Below, in pieces: positions 24,001 through 35,377 of a DNA stretch of 64,000 nucleotides (position 1 is its first letter; each line of letters opens with the position of its first letter). Position numbers and translations under genes: made by a program. Origin of the DNA: Romanomermis culicivorax (Eukaryota > Nematoda > Enoplea > Mermithida > Mermithidae); the NCBI GenBank assembly GCA_963922205.1, contig CAWUHX010000358.1, positions 215,589 to 279,588 of the forward strand. The letters run 5' to 3'. Below the pieces are notes generated by a model. The model did no database searches and was not told the origin of the DNA. It saw only the letters and a program-made list of their open reading frames with translations.

Positions 24001-24923
24001 AATTCAACCCATTCACCCATTCGAAATCGTGGCAACCGACTTTCGTCAACATTTCGCCTGTAGGTGAGAAATGCCCAGACATTATTGTTTTTCAGGATTA
24101 CTTTACAAAATTCGTGTCCGCGCACCCTATACCAGATCAAAAAGCTTCGACAATAGTGGAATGCTTTATCAACAACGTTGTCCTCACGCACGGCAGCCCG
24201 CTTGTCCTCCTCTCCGACCAAGGTGGATGTTTTACATCAAAACTTATGCAAGACATATGCGAGCTTCTCAAAATCCGAAAGGTCAAAACGACGGCCTACC
24301 ACCCCCAGTGCAACAGAATGGTCGAACGTTTCAATCAAACATTGATCGCCCAGCTAAAAAAGTATACCGCCGACGATCCAGACAACTGGGAGTGCTACTT
24401 GCCCTACGTCGTGTTCGCCTACAACGCCACACCGCACACAGCTACCCACCATTCGCCCTTCAGTCTATTACGAGGATATGAACCACGCATCACCTTCGAC
24501 TACGATTGCGCCCGCCGACTCACTCTGCCATTGAATTACGATGCCTATCAACATATCCTTATGCAAGCACAATTAAAAATGCACGAAAAAATTAAAGCTA
24601 ACCTCGATGCCGCAGCCGCTGCCAGCAAAGAATATTTTGATCGCAAAGCCCGAAAACGCGAATTTGTCGTCAATGACTTAGTTCTTTTAACTAACACGCG
24701 CAAAGCCAACAAAATTCAACCCGACTTCATCGGACCTTTTCTCATCACGGACGCCTCCCACGCAGCTGAAAACGTTGTCACCATCGATTCACTCGATGCG
24801 CCCGGCCGTCCGCAAACTGTCTCCATAATGCGTCTAAAACCGTTTGTTCCACGACCCGCAAAGGACGCGTTCGAAAACGAAGAAGGTGGACCACGTATGC
24901 CCCACACTCCTCGCCGGCAATAG
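20783..24923 (+). pseudogene. Pol polyprotein: protease, RT, RNase H, integrase (broken)
   Basis: Pol lies in the -1 frame relative to gag with an overlap of more than 250 bp, which suggests -1 ribosomal frameshifting, though the slip site is not identified. Protease: [12 protein letters not shown], catalytic Asp codon at 21017. [18 protein letters not shown] and YIDD at 22565-22576. RNase [11 protein letters not shown] with Asp at 23018, and RTDHKPL. Integrase: HHCC zinc region at about 23825-23960, core Asp near 24033, SDQGG near 24210, VERFNQ near 24320, then a C-terminal domain. Defects: TAA at 21314 (Lys in the old copy), TGA at 23075 (Trp in the old copy), and a frameshift near 24060 in the integrase core. 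All catalytic motifs are otherwise present. Confidence 0.92.
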
Positions 24924-25431
24924 TTTGCTTTGAAAATTTTTCTCTTGTGATACGGCGCTCATCACGGCGCGTTGTAAATAATCTTTACGTTTGTTTAATT
25001 TAGATCATGGCGACCTCGTTGATGAGCAAGGATGCACGGCAGTTTCAAAACACTTCCTTTCGACCCCCGTTTCACAAGCACTCGGACGACTTTACCACAT
25101 CACCTTACATCTTGCCCCGGTCCTCACGTATTAGGATAGGAGGGGGTTTCTTCTTTAATGTCAGGTTCTGTTCAGCGTGAGGCCATTCCGTTTATTTCCG
25201 CCCGACCCTGGCTGCTATCACTCTCATAAGACTAATTGGGAAAGGTTGATTATAGTCCCCATTAACATAGTGGTGTTTGTGTTGCTTTTCCTAACGGTAG
25301 TGTTTGCATTTTCTTACTTTACGCTCTCTTCACCTTTCAGCGGCTTATTCTTTTACTATTTCATTTCCACTTTTCGCTATCATCCGCAATAGTCGTATTT
25401 TCCAGCTGCTCCTTAAAATTTATTTTTCAAA
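24924..25431 (+). other. Spacer after integrase, with possible internal polypurine tract
   Basis: No coding frame is supported. AGGATAGGAGGGGG (about 25133-25146) followed by TTTCTTCTTT is purine-rich and PPT-like. It sits between pol and the extra ORFs and could be an internal plus-strand primer or a fossil of an ancestral element end. It could equally be chance. Confidence 0.35.
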
Positions 25432-28400
25432 ATGACGACGCTGTCGACTGGATCCACCTCCACAGCTGACGAACCTCCGCCGTATCGTGAATCGATAAAC
25501 ATCAACGAACGATACGTACGTTGGGCCGAGCAACAGCCCCACCAAAACGATCTAAGCTTCGCCTGCGACGGTATTTTTCTCACTTTTATGCTTTTGCTGC
25601 TTATTCCTGCATGCTCTTTTCCTTGGGACCCCATGGGTAACCCCCCCACTCCGTAGTTTTGCGCCAAGGACCCATGGTCAGCCGCTGGGATCCCGCCATC
25701 GTCAAGTTGTGGCCTCCTCAGTCCGCAACCGGCCGCTGCTTTGATTTCCGCATACGACAACTCTCATTATCTCGCTATCGTAGCCCGATCCTGTTGTCCA
25801 AATGGGCCCATCAAGGTGACATCGCCGCCCAAGCCAACGCCTCCTCAGAGCATGTGTCCTCCTAATGAATCGAAAGCAACACCGCGCCTCCCTCCTGGTT
25901 CACGTCTAAATCATCCTTTAATTCCCATTTCGCACTTTCGATTTGGTGCCCCATGTGTCACATGATGAATATCGCGCTCGCTCTTGTTTAGAAAACAACG
26001 TCAAATGCCTGACTCGCGTCGCCGATTTGGAATCGTGGTACATATCCATGTACGCACGACCCCCGAATGTCTTGCCGCCACCAATATTTCTTTCACCCGG
26101 AAGTTTGGGGCAGGCCTTGGCCGCCCAACCCACACCAAACTTCCCTGGCTATATGCTGATCGGCTTCGACACCGAATCGATCATGGCCGCCAATATAAAG
26201 AACTTCCAGTTTACCGTGCCCATGCCAGCCGACACCATGGCATCTAGCTACTCTCAATATGTTCAACTCGCATTCCCGAACGGCACGATGTTTGTCTTCG
26301 AAATGTTCACCGCTACCCCGGAAGACTGGACTGCGCTATTCTCCCTAGTCGACAGCGAACACACCATCGTAGTCTCCTTGGATGGAGCCGACGACTGGGC
26401 GGGAATATATGCTCTTCTGGGTACTTAATTCCGGACCGATCGGCAGAAGAAAAACAAAGATCCCGTCGTAAAAGCCATTCATTTCGACACGTACCGCGTT
26501 ATTCGAAACATCGACATATCCCCGCCGCTGTACGAATTGGCGCGACGAATTGGCTTCTTCCCCGAAAAACGTACGCTAAAAGCAACCGTTTCCGCCATGT
26601 GGGCGCTGGACGTTTCAAAGCTCACGCTACGCTTCCCCGCAGCCCTGCGTTTCTTCAACAACCCGACGACGTCATTCCTGCAGTCCGACATCCTCGCCTA
26701 CGCGGCTCTCGACGCTTACTATCCGCTGCTATTGTTTTTGGCTTTTGGTTGCTACGGCTTCATCCCCGAGGTTTACAACGCCCCCGCGTTGTTTCCCCAC
26801 GACTCGGGGGATGCCGCCGAAATTGACCACCTCGCCGAATACGTCATCGCCACCTTTCACAACGTCGCGTTGTCGGATGCCTTGCCCCCCAACTACGCCA
26901 ACCGAATATACCCGACGACATCGCAAGTCGCTTTCCCCGTGATTATGCGAGACGAAGTTCTTTCAGCTTACAAATTTTTCATGTATGATTGCACAGCGTC
27001 CGACCACGGTCGGTCTTTTTGTTTAGGAACGGTAACCAATGGCTTCCGGGACGTCAAAGTTTTGACGCGCACAACTCACCCGAAGCTTCTCCCCGTTCCG
27101 AAGGCGCCAAAGAAAAAGAAAAAGAAACAAAAAGACGAATGGAGCAAATCACCGGACGTTTCTGATGACGAAGATCCGGCTCTCAGACCACGATCCGTGT
27201 TCGATGATCCCAAACGCCTTCAAGCAACCGTCACGTCGGCCATGAGAAGCAATCTCACCGATCGGATCATCGAGTTGCTCAACTTTCCGCTTTCGCCGAT
27301 ATACAAGTTGGCCATTCGCGATCGTATGCCATACAACGACCCCAATTTACCGCCGCTTCCTCACGAGGTTGAAGATCTCTGGACAGAACGCGTTGCCGCC
27401 GATCAACCCCTGCGTGAGCGCACCTATTACGGTACTCATTATCGTTATCACCCCTCCACCATCCTTAATTTTTTACAGGTGGACGGAGACTGGTTCCGAA
27501 AGCTAACTTCTTTCATGCCGTTGGCCGCGCTTCTCGCGTCGCCGTGTTCTGCCGCAGAATATGCCTCCGTCAACGATGTACTTCTTCGCCATGCTCAATC
27601 AATGAAACCAGAAATACGCGCCGCGTTCTACGAGTGTATGTGGTATCGCAGCGATGGCAACCCCAACTCGCTCCTTACGAATTGGATGAACCGCATCCCG
27701 GAATGAGAACCGAGTTTCTCTAGCGATCCCGGCGCGTATATTTGCAATCGGTTTGCATTACGCCCGATTGTGTTCAACGAAGACTTCCACATGGAAACGT
27801 CCGTCGAAGAAATCGAAATCGACGAACACGACTATACGGCCAACCCGCACAGCCATTTCCATTTTTACTCATCGTTTATTGCGCTCATCGATTTTCAAAA
27901 CCGTTTTTCGTTCCCCGCGCCGGTGTACGCGTACCCCATGCCGACTACGGCTTCGGTGCAAACGCTCACCGCCGAGGAACTACTCGAACGCCCCATCGAT
28001 GTCGAAGTCGAACCCGCCGATGACGAGCTACTTGATACGCCAGTTTTCGATCTCAACATAGCGAACCTGCCGCCGTCAACAGACGCGTCGGCCCTTCCTA
28101 TGTCCGCTGCACCAACTGATATCACGGCAACTGCTACGCAAATTTCCGATTTCTTGAAACTCACGCTCGACGAAATTTCCAATATTGCTCCGGCTCCGAT
28201 GGACGAATCTACTCCCATCCAACCCACCGCAATTGATTCGGAAACGATGACGTCAGAACATATGTTGACCGATATACCTGAAGAAAGCACGGTGGATCAA
28301 TCCACGTCTATGGACGTCGCCCTCATAGAACCAGCCGCTACGATACCGACCATGGCACCCGCCGTGGACCCACGAATATATTTGGCGACACCGGCAGTTT

Positions 28401-28999
28401 TGCCAGGACCTCCGATAATTGCCACCATTGCAGCAGCCAGGTATAGTGCACCCGTACGTTTCTCGCAACAGATTATTTCAGCTACTCAATGGGACGCCTT
28501 GGCCGCAGCGTATCATTTCCCGCCGCCACCGCCGGGAATGCTATTCCCTGAACATCAGTGGAAAGATTTCCCAGCAGCGCTAAAGGACGAGATACAACGA
28601 ATCTTGTTGCCCCCACCGACGTTGATCGCCCCGGCCCCGCAAGTTGCCCAAACGGCCCCGGTAATGGTACAACCCGTCGTGCAAACACCTGCTCCCTTAC
28701 CGCCGCCGGTCACATCGCAACCGGAACCGATGCCGCAACCGCCGCAACCCGCGACTCTAGTGCCGCAGACGGCGCCTGTGGATGTTCAAACCCCACAGGC
28801 ACCCAGCAAGTCTGTGCCGGCTCTAGATCGCTATGGTAATCCTATCCGAAGACCCGGCCGGTATGAACACTCAACAAAGCGAAAACAACATCTTCAGGAA
28901 GAATCGGCGTACCGCAAATCCCACAAAACACGAACAACGGACGAACCGAGCACCCAGCGTACGCCGCCACCCAGCACTTCGCGTGCTGAGCTCTCGTGA
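25432..28999 (+). pseudogene. Extra ORF with DEDDy 3'-5' exonuclease-like domain (broken)
   Basis: The ORF starts at ATG 25432. A hydrophobic stretch follows (GIFLTFMLLLLIPACSF). The frame then shifts, and from 25943 one frame runs to 28999 with stops only at 26426 (TAA) and 27704 (TGA; Trp in the old copy). Motifs: GFDTES at 26162-26179 fits ExoI (D-x-E). SLDGADDW near 26378-26395 is a candidate ExoII Asp. DILAYAALDAYYPLLLF at about 26690-26740 fits ExoIII of RNase D/WRN-type enzymes (Y-x3-D; Asp codon at 26711). These enzymes remove 3' nucleotides from RNA or single-stranded DNA. A lysine run (27104-27140) may act as a nuclear signal. A long Pro/Ala/Thr region follows. Homologous sequence is present in the old copy, so it is a fixed part of the family. 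Exonuclease assignment is from motifs only. Confidence 0.7.
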
Positions 29000-30458
29000 T
29001 GATCGCCACCGTAGAGAAACAAAACAGACTCCACCAACCAGCCGGGATAGTCGTCAACACGAACGCCACAATGATGTACTGCCGCACCGCACTCAAAGCA
29101 AACAAACACGCAAGGTACATTCGACCGGTTTCTACAAAGAGGCACATCGCCACCAGTTCCGCCGGTCACCGCCCAAGTTGATGGACTTTATTAGCCCGTT
29201 GCATAGGGACGCTGAGATCCAATGTCATCTGGAAGCCTTGAAAAACCCGCCGAAAGAGGAGTTCAAAGTCCTGCTTCCACCGCCTCCTATGGACGTGGAT
29301 GCCGCAACGTTGACTACCACCACGATTCCGCCAATGGTTACATCGCAACCGACTGCAGTTCAGACAACTGCTGCTACGACTACGGTAACCCACACCACGT
29401 CGCTGCCGCCTACGGCCCCGACGTCGGCTCCGGTTGCTGCATTCAAACAGCCGCCCGTGATCATCGCCCATAGGCCGGTTCTTGGAGCTCCTCCGCCACC
29501 AAGCCCCGCACCAACTATCAAACCCCGGTTGCCTAGCGAAGCCACGCGATTACCAAATTATACACGCTTCCGAACCACCGATACGCCCCATTGCATTACG
29601 CTAGTAACACCAGGCTACCCGCCGAATATCGATCCCGCCGTCAAGTTTTTCTCGCCATGCACACTACACGAAATGGTATTGATCAACTTCTTCGGCCGCC
29701 TCGGCATTCGCATCATCATGCCCGTGCACATCCGTGCTACGAACGCTTCGCTGGCGTTGTACCAATATTTTCGAGATCATTACCGCCCCGCATATCAAGA
29801 ACAACAACCGCCAATCTCGCACGACGTGGCCACTCTGATATTGAAATGGGTCGCGGGCCTTTGGGCTGAGGAGCTCGGCGTCATTGACGCTGTTCACACC
29901 GCCCACTTGACCCTTTTCCTATATGAAGCCCGCGGTTTGGATAACCCTTCGTGTCTGCTACAAGCCTATAACACCGCTGTCGGACTCATAGACAGTTGGA
30001 TGGCTTATCCGCGCTACGCCCCGTTTCCACAACCGCTGGAAATCGCCGACATTCAACAAATCTATCTGCAGTATCACAGCGAGACGGATCGCCCCGCACC
30101 CGCGCTGCGTCAGCACGACTTTTCTGCCCGGTGGAATCTATTGCCACCGCGACCGTTGCCGCCAACAGGGTTGCCGTCCGATCGCCCGTCACTAATCACC
30201 ACTCAACTGCCAGCCCGAGGCGTGAACCCGCTCTCGCTGCTTCAAACTCAAACGTATACCTCGTCTTCGCGCCGCCGCGATACCGCTGATTACGGTCGAT
30301 CCCGCTACTCCCGTAATATCCATTTTGATGGCCACGACGACCCTCGCGATCCACATGGCTACCATAACGATCGATACCGAAGAAACGAACGCGATCGCCG
30401 CGACTCCCCTCCAAACTACCGCTCCACATCCGATAATCGCCACCGACGCCGCCATTAA
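28833..30458 (+). CDS. Last ORF of young element, unknown function
   Basis: 541 codons in a different frame, overlapping the end of the preceding ORF, so it may be reached by frameshift or by its own ATG at 28833. The N-terminal 120 residues are Arg/His/Thr-rich and basic. A Pro/Thr/Ala stretch (29280-29520) follows. The compact domain at about 29570-30180 contains [36 protein letters not shown] and LYEARG, and looks helical. The C-terminus is Arg/Asp/Tyr-rich (RRR, DRRD), resembling RNA-binding tails. The old copy holds a clear homologue at 8215-10075. I recognise no family. By position it replaces env, but it has no signal peptide or membrane anchor. A nucleic-acid-binding or capsid-like role is speculation. 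Confidence 0.6.
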   Translation: MVILSEDPAGMNTQQSENNIFRKNRRTANPTKHEQRTNRAPSVRRHPALRVLSSRDDRHRRETKQTPPTSRDSRQHERHNDVLPHRTQSKQTRKVHSTGFYKEAHRHQFRRSPPKLMDFISPLHRDAEIQCHLEALKNPPKEEFKVLLPPPPMDVDAATLTTTTIPPMVTSQPTAVQTTAATTTVTHTTSLPPTAPTSAPVAAFKQPPVIIAHRPVLGAPPPPSPAPTIKPRLPSEATRLPNYTRFRTTDTPHCITLVTPGYPPNIDPAVKFFSPCTLHEMVLINFFGRLGIRIIMPVHIRATNASLALYQYFRDHYRPAYQEQQPPISHDVATLILKWVAGLWAEELGVIDAVHTAHLTLFLYEARGLDNPSCLLQAYNTAVGLIDSWMAYPRYAPFPQPLEIADIQQIYLQYHSETDRPAPALRQHDFSARWNLLPPRPLPPTGLPSDRPSLITTQLPARGVNPLSLLQTQTYTSSSRRRDTADYGRSRYSRNIHFDGHDDPRDPHGYHNDRYRRNERDRRDSPPNYRSTSDNRHRRRH

Positions 30459-30859
30459 AACAAAGCTTTTTGTACAGTAACTTTGTTTTCTTCGTTTTGT
30501 TTGTTTTTCTTACCCTCATTTCAAACCGGTTGTTTAATTTCTAATCTCGTTCATGCTTTATATTTTTGTACTAGTGTTTCCAGCGCACGTGCAGCCGACG
30601 CTGCAACCACACAGTAAGTTGACCGCTGGTGGCCCGCTATACGCCCCCACTTGCACCGCTTTGTCCTTGCCTTCGCCGCTGGACGCACTATTGTCGCCGC
30701 CCCAAAAATTGGCTCAAACTACCCCAACAACTCCGCCGGCCCCGCTGTTTGACGCCGAAGAATCCTTCGGCAACCCCGGCGACGGCCTGTAATGGCGGAG
30801 CCCTTCCCCTTGCATGTTTTTTCGGTATTTCTTGACGATCGCTTAGGGTGATCTACTGC
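30459..30859 (+). other. 3' untranslated region of young element
   Basis: No conserved coding frame. It includes a C-rich stretch and leads to TGATCTACTGC just before the polypurine tract, which the old copy shares. Confidence 0.6.
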
Positions 30860-30872
30860 AAGGGGGGAGGGG
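30860..30872 (+). promoter_or_regulatory. Polypurine tract of young element
   Basis: AAGGGGGGAGGGG abuts the 3' LTR and is matched in the old copy at 7699-7711. It primes plus-strand DNA synthesis. Confidence 0.9.
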
Positions 30873-31451
30873 TATTATAGTGTGTTTTCTGCTGATTTTT
30901 TATCGTTTTGTCGAAGCGTGTTAGAGGCCCGCAGGTGGCAAGTGGAGAGAGCAACGCGGACCACCAGTAGCCGTCTTACTGTAGCGCACGTCGGTACGCG
31001 TGCGCTGGTCTCTCTCAGTTACTATTATTAGTGTTATAATTTTTATGTTTTCTTACTAGTTGTGTGCCCCGTTGGCCACTGCTAGTACATACTCGCCGCC
31101 TCCCACCACGCCTTTTTCGTCTCTCTCTTTCTCGCCCATGCGTGGGAGTTGATTTAGTGTTTTTATTTTTCGTCTCGCCCGTCTCCGTTTTGTTCACGTA
31201 TGTTTTGTACATTATTGCGTAACATTAAAAGGTAGAAAATCCATTGCCTTTCAATCTTGCGCAACCAGGGAGACAATTAAAGAAAGTAGACCTTTCTTTA
31301 ATTGTTGGGATAATTAGTGTTGGGGTTTAAGTACTAGTAATTAACTTATCGGGTAAACGTGGGCGTGGGAAGCACGTACATCAAGGACGCAACCTCGGAA
31401 TTCCAATCCTGCCCACGGTTCATCGCCCCGACCAGACAAACGAATACAACA
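30873..31451 (+). repeat. 3' LTR of young Gypsy element
   Basis: 579 bp, same length as the 5' LTR. It begins TATTATAG where the 5' LTR has TGTTGTAG, so the conserved terminal TG is TA here. It ends ACAACA and is followed by the GGAG duplication at 31452-31455. Confidence 0.95.
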
Positions 31452-31455
31452 GGAG

Positions 31456-34133
31456 GACCTGATGTGGCAAGGATCATCTGCAGCAAGGGTCTGTCTTGGC
31501 CCACCAGATAATCAATGAGTATGGCGGAGGCAATTTCTTTAGACGGCATAACCATGTTGGTGGTAGATGTTGGTTGAACATTTGCATGCATGTCCAGCAT
31601 GTTAACTGTCGTGGCCGCAGAAGTTGGAGGTAATGCTGGTAGTGCTAGCAGAATTTCAGAAGATTGAGAACTGGCGCAGGATGAATCAGTAGGGGTTGCA
31701 ACATAGGGAGCCGGTGGTGTGTTATTATGAATGTGTTGTTCCCACAGTGGCGCATATTCATAATTTGATATGTGGCATTGCTGCTCTGAACAAAATCATT
31801 AGTACGAGAGAGATGGTCATCTTGATTATAATATCCATGTGAACCACATGAGGAATTGTTTCCTCTCCCAGGCGGTGCTCCTCATCAGGGTCTTCAATTG
31901 CGTTGTCCGCAGATATCATTGGAATTTGTTCAGAAATCAAGGGCAGGTTGTTACATATTGTAATTATGGTGACTTTGGTGGTTTCTTTGATTGCATTGGG
32001 CGTTTTGATGCTTAAGCCAGACACAATCTTTGGTATTGTGCGTAATCAGTCTGGGCTGGAGGAATGGTCAAATCAATCACAGTAATTGTCCCAGGCTTGT
32101 GAGATTTCTCCCAGAGGAGCATCACATAGATGGGATTGATGTTCTTTGAGCTCACAGTCCCAGTGTTAAATTAGTTGTTTTAAAAGGATTTTGGTTCGCT
32201 GTGGCAGCTGCTGGGAAAAGACGTTTTTGGGCTACACCAGCAATGGGTCAACTATACAGCTGTCCGCCGAGGGATCGTGGTCACCATGGTAGTCTTGTGA
32301 GCAGTCTGTGCTGTGGCAATGGTCAAATTGGTGAAATGAGGGTTGAGGCCATTGCAGCATCACAGGGTCTGGAACTGCCTGATTCACAAGGATACTCCAT
32401 TCAGTGGTGTGGATCTCCGCTTTTATGGCATTGAGGATGCTGCAGGCTTTGGTGATGTCATTGGCCAATTTTTGGACATTCATGAGAGTTTTGGCTTGTA
32501 TGCCAATAGTCAATTGGTAGAAAACAGACATTTTAGTTAAAAAGGTATCAATGACTTGTTTGTGCCATAAAGTTTGGTCTTCATTTTGATATAATAATTG
32601 AACATAAGTCATTTACCTTACATAGAAAAGCTGCCGGTTCTTCTCCCCTTTCAGGCGCAATTGTGGCAAGCTCCCATTTGAGGCTCATTTGGTTGCAATT
32701 GGGCACCATTTGGAACATAAGAAAATTCTTTGCATCTTCATACTGCATCATATCTTGGATCATATTACTTGACATATTGCAGGTCAGGTGGCAAAGGGCG
32801 CTCATCTTTACGTGATTGGATGCATCATAACCAAATTTGTTTTCAAGGTGATTAAAAAAGCATAGAAGGCATTTGTTGGTGACAGCACTGTCAATCATGA
32901 GCTGATGCATACTATTGACAATTGTCTTGATTCAGCTATCTTCTTTGAAGTATGACAAGCGTGGTGGGTCAAAGAGAGGTTGCGGGTTTTCATAGTAATT
33001 GTCAGGGGGTAGTCCGAGAACCCAAAAGGGTGCGATGCCAGTGGGGGGCCTCGAGTTGGTGCCATGCCGGCAATATCATCTTCACCTGGGGCATTATGGG
33101 AAAATTTGTTATTGTAAAGGGAATCTGTTGAAGGTGCATTTGGTTTGACACATGGCAGTAGAGGGGCATAGGCCAGAGCCTGCTCAGTTTCTCTGAAAAT
33201 ATCATTTATGATATAAATATCACACGTATCCTCGCAGTGGAACCAGGAACTAGCTGGCAGTGGCCTAGAAATGGGTGGATTATTACGCCCAACAGCGGCA
33301 GTTGTTGAAATCAATTTTTGCATTTGTTCAGCAAGGGTGGTGCATCACAGGTTTGTAGCTTATTCTCTAATTTTTTGATGCACCTGCAATTGCTGGGCTT
33401 GTAATTGATCAGAAATGGTGCCGATAATTTGATCAATAGTTTGTACAGTCAGCACATTGTTGGTCATTCTCGTGGTGGCGATATTTAGTTGTTCAAGGGC
33501 ATCGCGCACTTCTAATTGGAATTTTTGAACTTCACACACATTGGCCAGGGATATACTGTTGTGGTGGTCGTGCATATTTGCTTGGGTGGCGGCTGCTGCC
33601 AGAGGATTGAGATTGACAAAAGAATCCATAGATTCAGTGCAGTCAATATTTGGATTGTATGCCATGTTTGTTGCAATGTGTGGCAGCAGTACTTGCAGTG
33701 CAGTGGAAGTGCCAGCATTATCAGTTGCGGTAGGGCCCAAAACTGGTCTCAGAGTGGATGGTGCAGCTGTAGTTGTCAGGAGTGCGGCTATAGAAGTTTG
33801 CAGCAACTGTTGGGTGGTTCCTCCTTGAGGCAGGGCATTACTGAAAGTAGAAATTTGTGGATTAAGTGGTGGGAGGCTTGCCAAGGGCAGGGTGCTAGGT
33901 TGTGCAAAAACGTGAGTGGTAGTAGAGACAGCCCGAGGAGCTTGTTGATCCAAATTTAGTGTGGGGCATGTAGCATTGGCTGCAGCATTGGGTGAGCTTG
34001 AATGTGAATCGTCTGATAGTTGATCATTAGGTGTATGTTTTAAGTGCGGCATTGTTGTAAGGGATTTGTAAAATCCTGTTTTATATCCTTGAGCACAAGA
34101 GCGGCATAGACGATTTTCCAGACTTGAAAGCAA
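31456..34133 (-). pseudogene. Old copy: gag
   Basis: Minus-strand frames 33360-34133, 32895-33323, 32581-32910 and 32232-32612 align in order with the young gag. Shared blocks include CAQGYKTGFYKSL (young [13 protein letters not shown]), FQLEVRDALEQLN, and [15 protein letters not shown], preceded by Tyr where the young copy has its TAG. The gag C-terminus (31456-32230) is too decayed to read. The break at 31456 joins 17985 across the younger insertion. Confidence 0.85.
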
Positions 34134-34175
34134 TGATCAGATGCAGCGCAATGGTGTGTAAATGATGCCAGCAAA

Positions 34176-34190
34176 CCAAGCGGCTCACCA
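34176..34190 (-). promoter_or_regulatory. Primer-binding site of old element
   Basis: Minus-strand TGGTGAGCCGCTTGG, one base inside the 5' LTR, differing from the young PBS by one inserted base. Confidence 0.75.
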
Positions 34191-34191
34191 A

Positions 34192-34715
34192 TATTGTATT
34201 TGTAAATTATGTCGGGATGTAGTTATTGATGGGACGCAGCAGTTGTCCAGGTATCGACCTTAATGCATGTGTTTCCAACACCCATGCTTACCCGAGAAAC
34301 TAAACTCTTAAAGTACTTAAACCCCACAGTAAAATAATCCAAATTAAAAAACCTTGGGTTTCCTAATTTAAATTCCCAATGCTTAGACCAAGAGAGGAGA
34401 AGTTTCTCCTATAAATTTTACCTGATGAAAAACAACTTACGTAACCAATAGAAAATATTGCATAGTGGGTGGAGTTAAAACAAGATATGTCCTGGGTGCT
34501 GAGAAATAACAAAAAGGCATGGGGATGCTGACTAATGGAAAAAAATAATGACAAAAATAATAAGAGAGCTCACCTTCACACGTACCGAATCTGGACTACA
34601 GTAAGATGCTCCAAATCGGTCAGCTTTGCCCAATCCAATTCATACCTGCCCGCATCTTCACAAAATTGACAAACTATTACAAAAATCCTAAAATCTGTGG
34701 AAACACACTACAACA
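34192..34715 (-). repeat. 5' LTR of old Gypsy element
   Basis: 524 bp on the minus strand, homologous to 7179-7698. Its outer terminus is TGTTGTAGTGTG on the minus strand, the same terminus as the young 5' LTR. Confidence 0.9.
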
Positions 34716-35377
34716 CATTGTCAACATTGTCAACAGTGCAGTGCATCGAATGAAGGAACCTGACAAGCCCAGAATGCAAAAGAGCCAGGCTTACTATTTG
34801 AATCTTGGAAACAAAAAATTTTGTGTCTGCAAGGTTTTCTTTACAAAAACTTTTGAATTTGGTGATGTGACAATAGACCTTGCATTGAGCAATGTGCAAG
34901 ATTGTGTTCATGTTGGAAGTGACAAAAGAGGTTGCCATGAGCACCTCATTAAAAGCTGGAATTAGTTGGAAGGCATTAAAATTTGCTGCCCAGAATGGAA
35001 AGCCATTACTACATGAAGAAATTAATGCAACAATATGTGGAACCTGGTCTGATTATTCCAAAAATGTACTGACTGTATGAAGAGTGCTGTACTGCAAAGA
35101 ATGAAACACCTTTTTCAGATTCAATCTATCGAAATGTGCTGTGTACTGAGTTCAATATAACCCTGTTTCACCCAAAAACAGTGTGAAGTTTGTGGCAAAT
35201 TCCAATCCTAAAGAGGCCTACCGACCAAATTATGAAGATCATCAGCATATGAAAGTGAAATCCCAAGAAGGAAAAAATTGCTGACACAAAAAAGCTTTAT
35301 TTTATAAATCTGTTATTTGTTGCACTGTTGATCTGCAGATTGAGTTGTCCATATCTTGCTCCCAAATATCACAGTTC
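34716..35377 (+). pseudogene. Transposase-like gene, central part
   Basis: Resumes the gene cut at 7178. It reads RMQKSQAYYLNLGNKKFCVCKVFFTK at about 34755-34850, then KRGCHEH.., then NPVSPKN.. and NSNPKEAYRPNYEDHQ, with stops. A VCK-FF block downstream of a W-LGD-Q-FI-H block follows the order of the same protein family. It is interrupted at 35378 by mariner. Confidence 0.5.

Larger units (their letters stand above)
17986..31451 (+). mobile_element. Young giant Ty3/Gypsy LTR retrotransposon with exonuclease cargo
   Basis: A 13,466-bp element with two 579-bp LTRs that differ at about 21 positions by eye (about 96% identity). It has a primer-binding site, a polypurine tract and a 4-bp target duplication GGAG (17982-17985; 31452-31455). 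Order: LTR, gag, protease-RT-RNase H-integrase, extra ORF(s) with a DEDDy exonuclease-like domain, a last unknown ORF, PPT, LTR. Body G+C is high and CpG-rich, unlike the surrounding old copy. It is disabled by at least five in-frame stops (20010, 21314, 23075, 26426, 27704) and a frameshift near 24060. It lies antisense inside a related older element. Confidence 0.95.
7179..34715 (-). mobile_element. Old giant Ty3/Gypsy LTR element, interrupted by a younger relative
   Basis: Minus-strand LTR retrotransposon of about 14.1 kb once the nested insertion (17986-31451) is removed. It has LTRs at both ends (7179-7698, 34192-34715), a primer-binding site, a polypurine tract, and gag, protease, RT, RNase H, integrase and the extra exonuclease-bearing region in the same order as the young copy. 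Every reading frame is broken by stops and frameshifts. CpG is almost absent in its body although G+C is moderate. I could not see a convincing target-site duplication (flanks ATACC and CATTG). Confidence 0.9.
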
